A DNA stretch of 64,000 bases from Austropuccinia psidii (Eukaryota > Basidiomycota > Pucciniomycetes > Pucciniales > Sphaerophragmiaceae): assembly GCA_023105745.1 (NCBI GenBank), contig JALGQZ010000009.1:40729359-40793358 (forward strand), written 5' to 3'. Position numbers and translations under genes: made by a program. Shown piece after piece: positions 47,420 through 57,640 of this stretch. Below the pieces are notes generated by a model. The model saw nothing but the letters and a program-made list of their open reading frames with translations, did not search any database and was not told where the DNA came from. Every line of letters begins with the position of its first letter. The first letter of the stretch is position 1.

Positions 47420-49063
47420 CAGGCAAATTCAAATGCCACTGAGGATGGAAGTCTGAAAATTCAAGCCTTTGGTGCTTGGCAAATGCCTTTTGGGTCTTAT
47501 TCTTGCAAGGAATGCCTTTATAATTGTTTTATTTGTTGGTGCATTTTTCATTTGGAGGAAATTTTGTTTTGAAATTTTCAAAGGCAATCTGAAGAGCATA
47601 ATGAGACACCTTGCCATTGAGGGCACAGATGTGTGGAGGAAAAGTCTTGACATGGACAATCATTTCTTTGGAGATTCTGTTGATAATTTCAATAAATTGT
47701 TTTCTGAATGCCATGTGGAGTGCCCTGACTACCTCCAGGAGAGTACCAGTGGACTTTTGTAGCCAAAGTTTAACCATGGCATGGGCACCTTCAACTCTGG
47801 AGGTGGAGCCCACACCCAGGTGGCAATGGTGGTTTGTCCAGGCTGGCACATAATACTCCTTTAGAGGAAGCCAAGTATTTTCCAAATACTGCAAGACCTC
47901 AGCATTTTTAACTTGCTTTTGAAGCTTCTTCCAGTTGTCTTTGAAAGACTTTTCAGTGGGTGAATACATAAGCTGAGAAAAGGATCCCAAAGTCATTAAT
48001 AAAGACAATAATAAGAAAAAAAGTGAAATAACATGAAATAAAATGAAGAAGTTTATTACTTGATTCCAAAGGCCCATAAAATTTTCAAAATCAGTTCCAT
48101 GACCAATTTTCTTCATGCAATGAGCAGATACATCCTTGTTGATGTGCCAAATGCATAGCATGACTTTGGAGTCTGGGACGAGCTTCTTAATAGAGTTTTT
48201 CAAGGCCAGATCCCTGTCAATAACAATAACTGGGGGGGAACAAGATTGGTGTTGTTGAGGACCTTTTCAATGTATTGATTTAATGCCCAAGTATATAAAG
48301 TTTCATTTTCATTCTTCATCAAACAAAAAGCCCCAGAAAAGGTCTTATTTGTTGAGCTGAATCCAACAATATGAAAAAGAGGCATTTTGTACTTATTGGT
48401 TTTATAAGTACAATCCATAAGAATGACATGTGGAAAGCCATGAAGAAGTTTTATGGCCAGGGGGTGAGTAAAAAACAAGGAGGTAATGTGTCCCTCAGAA
48501 TCCCTTGCAGAGGACCAAACAAAATTTTCTTCTTTGAGAGTGTCAATAAGAGCATCAATGGGCCTTCTGCCTTGCAGTTTGTCTTTCTTGATTTTCTTGA
48601 CTTGGTTATAAATGTCTTGAAGGATTACAGGCCTGTCAGACTCCCTCTGGCTGCATAATTGGGCCTGAATTTGCCTTGGCATGAGCAGTGATTCAGACAT
48701 TTGAGCAATTTGGGATGTTTCTTGCTCATTGAATTTCCTGAAAGCAGGATGTGCCATGATAATTTCAGTGGCATCATGGCTATGTTCAGGATTTTTGACT
48801 TTAAGAGTCCAAGTGGTACTCTTGGCATATTTCCTGGCATAAAGTCTAAAAGGACAGTCAAGCTTTCTTGAGGTGACTGTTTTGGAGGGGCTTTTGTTGG
48901 GATTTGGGGTGCCAGACCTATCACAACATATTTCAATTTGGTTGTGGGTCATATTGGACCTCAAGGTGGACACAGCATACCCCTGAGCCCTGGCAACATT
49001 ATGCACATGTTGCCAAAGAAGCTCAAGGGTCTGAAATTCACCTTCAGTGGGGGTTTGGAGCAT
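47420..49063 (-). pseudogene. MULE transposase (FAR1-like DNA binding plus DDE domain), lightly damaged
   Basis: Start chosen at ATG 49063 ('MLQTPTEGEFQTLELL'); the frame upstream of it is low-complexity. The N-terminal FAR1/WRKY-GCM1-like zone has 'CCDRSGTPNPNK', 'CPFRLYARKY' and 'NPEHSHDA'. The MULE domain shows 'VILMDCTYKTNKYKMPL' (D1), 'VIVIDRDLALKNSI' (D2), 'MLCIWHINKDV' and 'GVGSTSRVEGAHAMVK' (E). A C-terminal SWIM-like part holds 'GIPCKNKTQKAF' and 'LEFSDFHPQWHLNL'. A one-base frameshift lies in the seven-G run 48232-48238 between D1 and D2. An intron occupies about 47973-48059 (GTAATA..CTCAG). A TAA at 47531-47529 interrupts the last part. All three catalytic acids are still encoded. 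Confidence 0.9.
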
Positions 49064-49674
49064 TTTTGAATGAAAAATATGTGTAAAAGTGAAAAAAGGG
49101 GGGATTTGGGGATTTGGAATGGGGTAAGAACCTTTCGAAGTGTGAAAAAGAGGTGAAAAAAGGTGTGAAAAATGAACAGAAGGGGTTAAGAGTGAAAGAA
49201 AGTGGTTTAAACTTGGGATTAATGGATGAGGGAAGGTAAAAAATTGGAAATTTGGAGGCTTGAAAGCAGGTTGTTGTGGTGGAAAATGCAGGCTTTGGGT
49301 GAAAAAAAGAAAAAAAAGTGTGAAAAGCTTTGCAAAATGGCTTTGGTAATGCTGTTTTTCCAATAAAAAAACAATGGTTTGGGGTGGGGATAATGTGGAT
49401 TGTTGGGGTGTTTGGGCTTTTTTTTTGGGGGGGGGCTGGGCAAAAAAATCTGAAACAATTTGGAGTTAGAGAGGTTTTGTGGGGAAAAAACCTCTTTTGG
49501 GCATGTTTTGGCCCAATACAGGCATTGTTGTGTTTCATTTTTAATTAAAAATGGGCCCAGGGCACCCCTTACGTGCTTTTACCAAATTATGGCCAAAACA
49601 CGTAAGTTTTTAGTAAAAACACGTAAGCTCTTACGTGTTTTTACCAATTTGCTTACGTGTTTTTACCAATACCC

Positions 49675-49683
49675 ATTTTGAAG
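49675..49683. repeat. 9-bp target-site duplication ATTTTGAAG, right
   Basis: Identical to 45227-45235. Coding of the interrupted X gene resumes here. Confidence 0.92.
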
Positions 49684-50163
49684 AGAACAAATGCATATAT
49701 TTTGGATATTTTTAACAAGGCATTTTTCTCAAAAACCCATGGGTTTGTTCTCACTGCTCCAAAAAAACTGGAAGTGGCTAAATGTTTAGTACTGCACTTC
49801 AGTGAAGCATGCCTTGAAAAAACTAGCATAGATGGACAACATGTACTAGATCTCCCTGATAAAGCCAATATAAACACCTTATTAATTTGAAAGTTTTTTG
49901 TGTAATTTTATTTGTTTCTTTCAAAACAATGGTTATTCAAATCATATTTTTGTTTTCTATGACTACTTTGTTTCATCTGATACCTCATTTGTTATTTTCC
50001 CAAATTAGCTCCTTTTAAACAAGATATCTTTTTTCAGGCTTATTAAAACTGTAAGAAATAGCCACAGGGCTCCAGAATCCTCCTCTTCATAATAACTAGG
50101 GGCCTTTCTTTTTGAATCCTCCACCTATCCCCACAAATTTTACTTTAATTAATCTGCTTCACT

Positions 50164-52719
50164 ATGCCTAAAGTTTCACATTACATTTTTGAGAAGTCTA
50201 TACCCCAATCAAGCAGGACTATCAACGAGATATTACATCCTATCTGTCAGCCTGTGACTCAAAACCAGAGCACAAGCATGACAGCCAAAATACCATAAAC
50301 CAATGGTATAGCCAAAATACCACCAAAACATGGAGCTGAGCCAAATTAGCTCAGAAGGTATCAAAAGAAAGAGGAAACTCACCTCTTCCTGAAAATATAA
50401 GTCCCATCACCATAGGACAAGAAATAACAAAGTTATTCCTGCTCAAAGTTATTGCTGAGCATAAACCTTAATTTTGACCTCTCATCTAAAATCTAGAAGG
50501 AGAGGCTTAACCCCATCAAATGGGTACACAAAATGAAGCTCTAAGCCAGGGCTATCTAATGGTGCCAGCCAAACTGAGCTAGCACCAGTATTACTTGAGT
50601 TATGGTCAAATTCAGACCAAATAAGGGTGAACAAAACATTCACCTCTCATCTAACTTTTACAGTTTTAGTGTGAGATACTTAAAGTGGGGTCTTTTTGGA
50701 AAGAGCACAATCAGGGCTATCTGATGGTGCCATCCATTTCCTCATAACTCAACTACAACAGAAGTTATTGGCCAAACAAGCTTAATACAGCTTTTGACCA
50801 GACCATGCCAATGTACAAAAATACTTCTACATGGGATAACTTTGTCATATTTAATGATAACCATGTCAAGTTGGGTACCATTGTGTAGAGCCCATGCAGA
50901 GCTATTCAATGAACCAACTTTGAGCTTGATATCTCAAAAACGGACAGAGTTATGACCATTTTAAGGTCAAAATCCCACCTGCTGTCAGATACAGCCTTAC
51001 CATGGGATAATATGCCATAACCATGAATATGAGGTGTCAAATAGACGAAGAAGCATGTTTTTACTTCAATACCTCATATTTCAGTCAATACTGGGGTCCC
51101 ATACAGTTTCTGTACAGCATTCTACGTGTCATACATGTCAGAATCAGGCTGTGAGGTCCCCAGATGAAAATTTTCACCCTGTATTGGTGAAAACTGCCCA
51201 GATGTGGTTTCAAAACCACATCTGAGCCCAATACAGGGTATACAGGCTGTTTGCAAACCACAAGCCTGTCATAGAGAGTGAAAAATCTTCACTTCCTCTA
51301 TGTGGAAAGGTCTAGCAGCCTTTCCACCTCAATTTTAGGATAAAAGGAGGGCTTTTCACAGCCAAAAGCCTTTCCTCATCCTGCTCTTGAATACCCTACG
51401 TAGTAAACTGTCAAAAACAGTTTTACTCTTGGGTAATAAACAGGTATACTCTTAATTTAAGGTATTGTAGTCTTTATTATTGTAACCCAACAGGTAAAGC
51501 TGCACCCAGGGCTTTCAACAGCGCTCACCACCACTATATTTCATATAGTAAAGCCCCTTTTATTATTAAATTAATCCATCTTTAACCCTTATAAAACTAT
51601 TTTAAACTATTTTCCACGTGTCACAGTCATAGTTTTAGTTGTAAATAGCTTTATTTCCACTTCAACATAGACTCATCCTGACACTATCATCCCACTCCCT
51701 ACCAGTGCAATCTCAAGATCCATACATAAATTATGCCATTTGATCATGGAAATAAACTATTTCCAATCTCCAACTAATATCACCAGTTGGAAATCTCTTC
51801 CATCAGAAGAAAGTCTGGAAATTGTCAAGCACTTACCCTTTTCTTGCACTGATAATCCAATTATAAATCCCCATAATCACAGCTTGGGAGAAGATAAACC
51901 TTCTATAAACTAAAGAATATTAATTTCACCAATCTACAAGACTATGTTTGTAGAGGATCTCTTCAAATAAGGCTTCCCAATGTCAACCTTTGCTTGGAAT
52001 CAATGTTGGGAATCAAAATAGAATCAAATATTTTCAAAATTTGTTCTTAAGCATTGGAACTATTTACACCAACAAGGAGACTTGAAAATATTCTTGATGA
52101 ATCCAAAGGATGATTCACACACAAATAAGTCTTTAATACTAATGTGCTGGTTCAGAGGGAAACAAGAGGATCTTAAGAATGATAAATTGGTACCTGAAGC
52201 ACTTCCAAAAAAAGCCACTGAGAAGCAGAAATCAAGGTGGAATAAAAAAGTATGTCTTTTTTTATTCGTGATTGATTTTAACACAACTTGATGTAATTTT
52301 TTATTCAGTTATCATCAAATCGCTCGGAGACCCTACTATCATTCAAAATTAATCAAGATGAAGCTTCCATATTTGATGAGCCACAATGCTGCTCTGATAC
52401 TGAAGATGAAAATGGATCATTAATAAAACTAATGTCCCCTTGGAGGTAAGATTTATTCTCAAAGTTAGCAAGTCAATTAGATGCCTTATTGATTCAAAAG
52501 CAAATTCAAAAAAGAAAATTTGATAGAATTCCAAATGTCTTGGAAAGTAGAATAGTACAAAGTGGTATTTTTGAGACAGAAGCCAAAGTTCCAATTGGAC
52601 TTCCAGAAAATCTTTATTCAGCTGATTATATTTCCAAGCTTACTAATGATGAGAAGCTAGTTTTTCAATCAAAGCCATCCATAGATATTCATCATTTACT
52701 TCAACTATCTGAAACCTAA
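50164..52719 (+). pseudogene. Unknown rust gene 'D', split by a solo LTR
   Basis: Starts ATG 50164 ('MPKVSHYIFEKSIPQSS'), runs into the solo A LTR, and resumes in the same phase at 51689 ('IPLPTSAISRSIHKLC', 'WKSLPSEESLEIVKHLPFS'). After a few stops it continues at about 52030-52250 with 'KHWNYLHQQGDLKIFLMNPK', 'DDSHTNKSLILMCWFRGKQE' and 'DKLVPEALPKKATEKQKSRW'. A short intron (GTATGT at 52250, acceptor near 52307) leads to 'DEPQCCSDTEDENGS' and the final frame 52489-52719 ('KVPIGLPENLYSADYISKLT'). No domain recognised. It looks like a repeated rust gene rather than a host single-copy gene, and it is tail to tail with the SNF2 relic. Confidence 0.5.
50240..51688 (+). repeat. Solo LTR, family A (50245-51683) with duplication CTATC
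   Basis: The LTR proper is 1439 bp, beginning TGTCAGCCTGTGACTC and ending CATCCTGACA in plus orientation. CTATC precedes it (50240-50244) and follows it (51684-51688). No internal sequence is attached. It carries the hairpin module at 51178-51238. It interrupts gene D and marks a former full Ty3 insertion reduced by LTR-LTR recombination. Confidence 0.95.
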
Positions 52720-52868
52720 AAAAATAACTCATAATTTTTCTATTGTTTCCACAATCAATTTTTCCAATTCATGATCCACAGTACCTAAATGTCCAATGCT
52801 GAACCTTAAATGAAATAAAAATGCTTTAGCTACTAAAAAAGATAAGTATTGGTTGATTATTAAATATA

Positions 52869-55065
52869 TTAACTCTGAAGCTGCTGTTTCTTCCTTCTAA
52901 CTTGCTGTATATTCACCTCAATACTACCAAGAGTTATATAATGAAATACATGAACTTCATGCTTTTTCCCTAGTTGATAAAGCCTATCAACTTCTTGATC
53001 ATCACTTGCAGGGTTCCAACCTGGTTCCTAATTTAAGTGTTTGAAATAATATTAGATTAATTTTAGAGTGTAAATAAGACTGTCTTACCAGTATATAGAA
53101 ATTTTGGGCACGTCTAAGATCAATACCAACACCACCTGTTACTTTTGTTGGAAGAAGAACTTGAGATTTTGGATTGTTTCTGAATTATTCAAGGATTTGT
53201 ATCCTTTTATAATTTCTGAGCATTCCATGCATCATCAAATTTGATATCCCAATTTCATCAAGTGCAATCTCAATACTTTTCCAATATTTGATCAATCAAA
53301 TCATTCAAATTACAGGTAGTAGATGGTTTTGAACTCACATATCAAGAAAACTTCTTTATTCTGAAAAAGGAACTTCTTTGGGATCTCTTAAGCCTTACCC
53401 CTTCTGAAAAAACTCCTTGAGATGGTTAACCAGATGAACCACTTTGGATCCTTATTTCCAGGTATATTTCCTTCCCCCTTCTTCTCTTTCTATTAGAGCT
53501 GGATTATTTCATAGCTGCCTCAGATCTGAAAATCTGGAAAAAAATTCTGATGAATCCCATTGAGCTGTTTTGGACCTCTGTTTTCCATATAATGCACTAA
53601 ACTCTTCACTCTTTTTGAAATAATGAGTTTTCCATGGTTCATAGATCTCAATTCCAATTCCATGTTGGACTTTCTTGGGAAGTTCCAGTAGCTTGGCTTT
53701 CAATCTTCTTAAGGTGAGTTTTTGAATGATAAGCTGTAATGATTGGATTTCCATTTGATTCCCAAATGATATTTGTTTAATTATGCAATTTTCCATAAAG
53801 GCTTGAGGGTCCATGGTTCTACTTGTAAGAACTTCAATAGACTATGAAGATCCCAAAGATTGTTTTGTAATGGTGTTCCTGTAAGGCATAACTTTCTTTC
53901 AGATTTTAAATTCAATATTGTGAATTCTCTATGAGTATATTGTTCTTTTATGTAGCTAATTGATTAAGGAATTTCAGTAATCTTATATTTCAAAAGCCAA
54001 AAGAGAAGCTTACTGTGCCTCATCCAACAGTATTGTGAACCAATTGACCAAAAGAGGATTTATTCTCCTTTCATGGACATCATCAACATTATAACCAGCA
54101 ATAACATCATATTTTGTCATGATAACTGCATTCTGCTTCAGATTTTGGAATGAAATGAAATTACAATTGGAACCATGGAATATTGAATATGGTAAACTGC
54201 CATCATGAAAATGTAGTCTTATTTCATTTTCCCAGTTATCCAATGTAGAAGGTGGTACAATGATAAAAGTAGCTGGGACATGGTCCTTAGATATTTTTGA
54301 GTACTTTAATGCTTCATTTTGTGTTTTTTGAATCAAGCATAAAGTTGTTAAGGATTTTCCAAGTCCCATATCATCAGCCAATATTCCACCCCTACTTTTG
54401 CAAAAAATATCCTGTGCTATCAGCCAATTTTCAACAGCATTAGAAAATACTTTGTAAATCCATAAATTATCGGAATGTTTCTGTAGGTTTTCACAAATTG
54501 TGTCCATATTACTTTCAATATTCAAGAGAAAAGAAATGTCCTGGATTTGATGTGATGAATGCTTGGTTCGACAATTAGGTGTTGAAGTCACAGAACTAGC
54601 TAAAAATGTATTGTTTGAAGCTTGAGAAAGATCATACTCCTGAGGAATATCAATAAATAAAGGTGAGCTATAGCTTTCAATAGGTCTAAGAGGAATGTTT
54701 GAATTCCTGAAAGCCTCTCTTGTTTGAAAAATATTCCCTTTATCCACAAAAACACATCCATTTAAAAGGGTATTTTCATCTTTATTTTTGAAATTTATGA
54801 AAGAATTTATAAAGAGAACTTTATCATTATTTTTGTATTTTTTATATGATTCAGGATTAAAGCCTTTAGCCACTCCTCCAAAAATATCAAGAAGTGGACC
54901 CAGATGGAAACTCTGGAAAGAATTGAGACTTCCAATATGACTCAAGTCAGATTCTAATAGAATATGAATAGAATTTAATACTCTTCTAAATATTACTGAG
55001 CTCAGAGAGTTTGCACAGGATTGTTCAATATGAAGCTTTTTTTCAATTTGAATAAAAAAAACCAA
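52869..55065 (-). pseudogene. SNF2-family helicase relic (Rad5/HLTF-like)
   Basis: SNF2 ATPases remodel chromatin or reverse DNA forks. Exon 1 (55065-54014) contains motif I 'GGILADDMGLGKSLTTLCLI', Ia 'TFIIVPPSTLDNWENEI' and the start of motif II. Splicing GTAAGC (54013) to the acceptor at 53956 rebuilds DEAH ('LLDEA' + 'HYIKE'). Next come 'RKLCLTGTPLQNNLWDLHSL' (motif III), 'LKFLQVEPW', and after a frameshift near 53815 'LTLRRLKAKLLELPKKVQHG'. Further on are 'LLPTKVTGGVGIDLRRAQNF' (motif V) and 'GWNPASDDQEVDRLYQLGKK' (motif VI), ending 'HVFHYITLGSIEVNI' and TAA 52871-52869. Several stops lie in the middle (53.2-53.5 kb). The N-terminus is not recognised. Non-functional as written. Confidence 0.88.
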
Positions 55066-55069
55066 GACA

Positions 55070-56200
55070 AGATATAGAAATAATACTGTTAGTTTTTAGA
55101 AGTAAAAATTGAATGATGATTCCTTTTTAGGGACAAATGGAACCTAAACAATAAAAATGCATGGGTTGTATAGTGGAAAAACCCCTGGGAAATTTATAAG
55201 TGATTTTGATAAGCTAACAATTTATCCCATGAATTTGTGTTCATGATGTAAAAAATGAATCATAATTGGGAGCTTAGTCTATTAAAGGACATAAATATAT
55301 TCCAAATCTGAAGATCAATTAAAATTATTATTATTGCTGTCCTGAATCCTTGGATTTCTATTTCAAAAGAAAGTAACTATTAGGAAACAAGTGTCCTTTC
55401 AAATGTAGAGCTCCCTCCAAGATGCATCCTAGCACTGAACATAATCTTTCAGTTGTGTCCCATGAAACCCCTTTCCAAATTCTTTGTTTTTCAATTCATT
55501 AAAGTTTTCCTATACTTTTTTTGTTTTCCTGCTCAAAAATTCTCAAGAATCCAATCTCAAAATTATTTATTGATTCATTTTGAAGGCCATTGACTCACTA
55601 TTTGAAGATCTTCAAGTTTATTTTATTTTATTTATTTATTTATTTTTGATTTTCAAACATTATTCTGATAGATTAAGATTCATTTGGATTGAAATGTCCT
55701 TTTCAATAATTTTTCTCAATTTCTATGATGATAATCATTACTCAAGGTGAGTTATTTTACTCATCATAGATTCTTTGGTTCTTATTTTTCTGAAATATTT
55801 ATCTTTTTTAAGAGGAAAACCAATTTTCAATATAAATTAATTCTTAAGTTATCCTAATTGTTGAAGCCAAGAAGAAAGATGAATGAAAATCATAGACATT
55901 CAAGAATAAAGCTAGCTGAATGAAAATAAGATCAAAAAGCAATTAATGATACAGATATAAAAGGATTCCTCTTCAAACCTCCCCACATAGCTGGATGAAC
56001 TATCAAAATCCAAAAATATTCATGAAGTGAACTGTAAGGAACTCAATCGATGGGAGGATTTGAGTATTTTTTTATTAACTAGAAGAATCATGAGATAATT
56101 TTAATGTGCTTAAAATTCACCACTTATATAATATTCATCACCTATGTGTTTCCATAGCATATATTTAGTTGAATAAATATTAAGAACTAAAGGGGGAGTA
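55070..56200. other. AT-rich spacer, no gene seen
   Basis: Contains a short 'TTTATTTTATTTATTTATTTATTT' run near 55619 and no trusted coding region. It could hold the upstream exon of the SNF2 relic, but nothing readable was found. Confidence 0.45.
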
Positions 56201-56209
56201 GAAATTTCA

Positions 56210-56530
56210 GAATACAATTAATGTGAGTTAAACTGGGGATACTTTCAGAGATACTCTCAGACATAAGCTGGAGATACTGTAAAGGACTTGTATACAAGTC
56301 CCCAGATTTTTTCTGTGGTGACTGTTTACAGCATGAAACATAATCCTTAATGAATTGAGTCATTCTGGACCAGTGAAAATCCCACTTGACAAGTTTGAGA
56401 TTCTTCTCTTAGCCAGGGTATCCAGATAGAGGAGAGTCATGCTGCTTTTGAAGTATGCTGAGTTGAAATGTGGGGTCATTTGGAACCACCACCCAATCTT
56501 TGAAAAGGAGAAGTTGGTAAGAGGAATCAA
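56210..56530 (-). pseudogene. Fragment of a different Ty3 integrase
   Basis: On the minus strand from about 56525, 'LLLFKDWVVVPNDPTFQLSI' is followed by 'HDSPLSGYPG', 'LKLVKWDFHWSRMTQFIKDY' and 'VSCCKQ'. This is the HHCC zinc-binding start of a Ty3 integrase, clearly different from the integrase of the family-A element at 33 kb. It stops near 56300. The neighbouring sequence on the right is a family-A LTR fragment. It is a small remnant of a second Ty3 lineage. Confidence 0.75.
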
Positions 56531-56534
56531 GAGA

Positions 56535-57640
56535 ATAATGAAAGCCCTGGGTGCAGTATCCATCTGTTAGTTTACAATAATAATTCCCAACATTATGAAG
56601 ATTATAATAATAACCTGGTTCTTTTCCAAGAGTATAGCTTTTTTTGAAGGTTTTACTATGTAGGAATTTAACATCAGGATGATGGATTTGCTTTATGGTA
56701 AGGAAAAGCCTCCTTTTATGTTGTTCTGTGGCAGTGAGAAGCTTTTGATGTCTGAATACAGAAAAGGAGTGAGATTTTCACTAATTTGGGTTGGTTTGTG
56801 GCTCTATACACTCAATCACGATTGGTATTGGTGGAAATGTGGTTTTAGAGCCACAAGTTGTCACTTTTACCCTATAAAGGGTGAATTTTTTCACCAATGA
56901 AGCTTATAGGTGTGTCCCAATGCTTCTGAAGTGTCATAAGCTGTACATAACATTACTGTATTATTTCTATTCTTCATTCTATGAGAAATTAGAGAATAAA
57001 CAACATTTAATTCAATTATATGGACAGCTATCTCACAGTGAGATCCAATACTGGCTGGTGTGGGATTACAATCTTAAAACATGAAAATTCTACTCAGTAT
57101 CAAGATAGAGAGCTCAAAAGTGCCTCACTTTGTAGCCCTTGATCAGCTCTACACAATGGTTACTCATTTGGTATAGCTAGAATTCAATGTAGCAAAGCTA
57201 TACTGATTCTAAATTATATTATCAATTTGTGGATTGGTTATGGAGACAGTATTGAGATTTTTTGCTCAATAACGTTTTTTCTAGATGTGTTATGAGAAAA
57301 TAGATGGCACCATAAAAAATAACTGATTGTGAGACTTTAAAGCAAACCCTGATATAGGTATCTCACACTAAGTTTGTGGAAGTTAGATAAGAGGTGAATA
57401 TATTTTCTACCCTTATGGGGCCCATTTGTGGCCATGATTTATGTCATTTTGATTCTGGGTTAATTTCGCTAGTATCATTAGATAGCCCAGATTGAGAGCT
57501 TCAATTTGAGCACCCATTTGATGAGCTTCTGCCTATTTCTTTGGATTTTAGATGAAAGTTGAGAATTAAGGTTTATGCTCAGTTCTTCCATTGAGCCGGC
57601 ATAACTTTTTTGTTCCTTATATTCAATTTGAGAAAAGGGG
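56535..57640 (-). repeat. Diverged LTR family A fragment, minus orientation
   Basis: Matches the middle and 3' part of the LTR in the orientation of 30752-32189. Shared landmarks in order: 'ccctgggtgcagt', 'ccaagagtatagct', 'atcaggatgatg', 'tctacacaatggt', 'gttagataagaggtgaat' and 'aaggtttatgctcag'. Many substitutions and the missing first ~150 bp show it is old. The LTR appears to continue at about 61145-61334, after 3.5 kb of unrelated DNA. Confidence 0.75.

Larger units (their letters stand above)
45236..49674 (-). mobile_element. Mutator-like (MULE) DNA transposon with OTU protease, 4.4 kb
   Basis: Ends are inverted: GGGTGTTGGTAAACACACGTA on the left, and GGGTATTGGTAAAAACACGTA reading inward from the right. 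A 9-bp duplication flanks it. Behind each end lie several copies of 'TTACGTGTTTTTACCAA' in both orientations (45250-45345 and 49566-49670). The gene inside runs on the minus strand and encodes a FAR1/MULE transposase, AT-hook segment and OTU-type cysteine protease. Inserted in the X copy-2 gene. The sharp ends and duplication show it is fairly recent, although the coding region has a few lesions. Confidence 0.93.
42088..49890 (+). pseudogene. Unknown rust family 'X', copy 2, split by a solo LTR and a MULE
   Basis: One plus-strand reading phase runs from ATG 42088 to about 42895 despite seven stops. Landmarks include 'PSTSQKKTKLPQSGLFNPIH', 'FSAKLPKGIHFKSIGTLSIR', 'YDPFNDTEAWNVPLFTLD' and 'QPLFQLAQSLFVPTFHKNQF'. 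Solo LTR B interrupts it. It continues at 44837-45235 ('SFNDSILNLMISYI', 'LDSFLASGVRGLMV', ending at 'EERPYEPILK'), then the MULE. It finishes at 49684-49890 ('TNAYILDIFNKAFFSKTHGF', 'VLTAPKKLEVAKCLVLHF'). The C-terminal two parts match the last part of the X gene at 19.2 kb, with the same order of blocks. No known domain. Function unknown. Confidence 0.55.

Noticed and set aside
49064..49363. N-terminal extension of the MULE transposase by 100 codons
   Set aside because: The extension is Phe/Pro/His low-complexity from G- and A-rich DNA and similar frames are open in two phases; the conserved protein starts at 49063.
52869..55065. SNF2 gene as an intact host helicase
   Set aside because: There are several in-frame stops around 53.2-53.5 kb and a frameshift near 53815 that introns do not remove.
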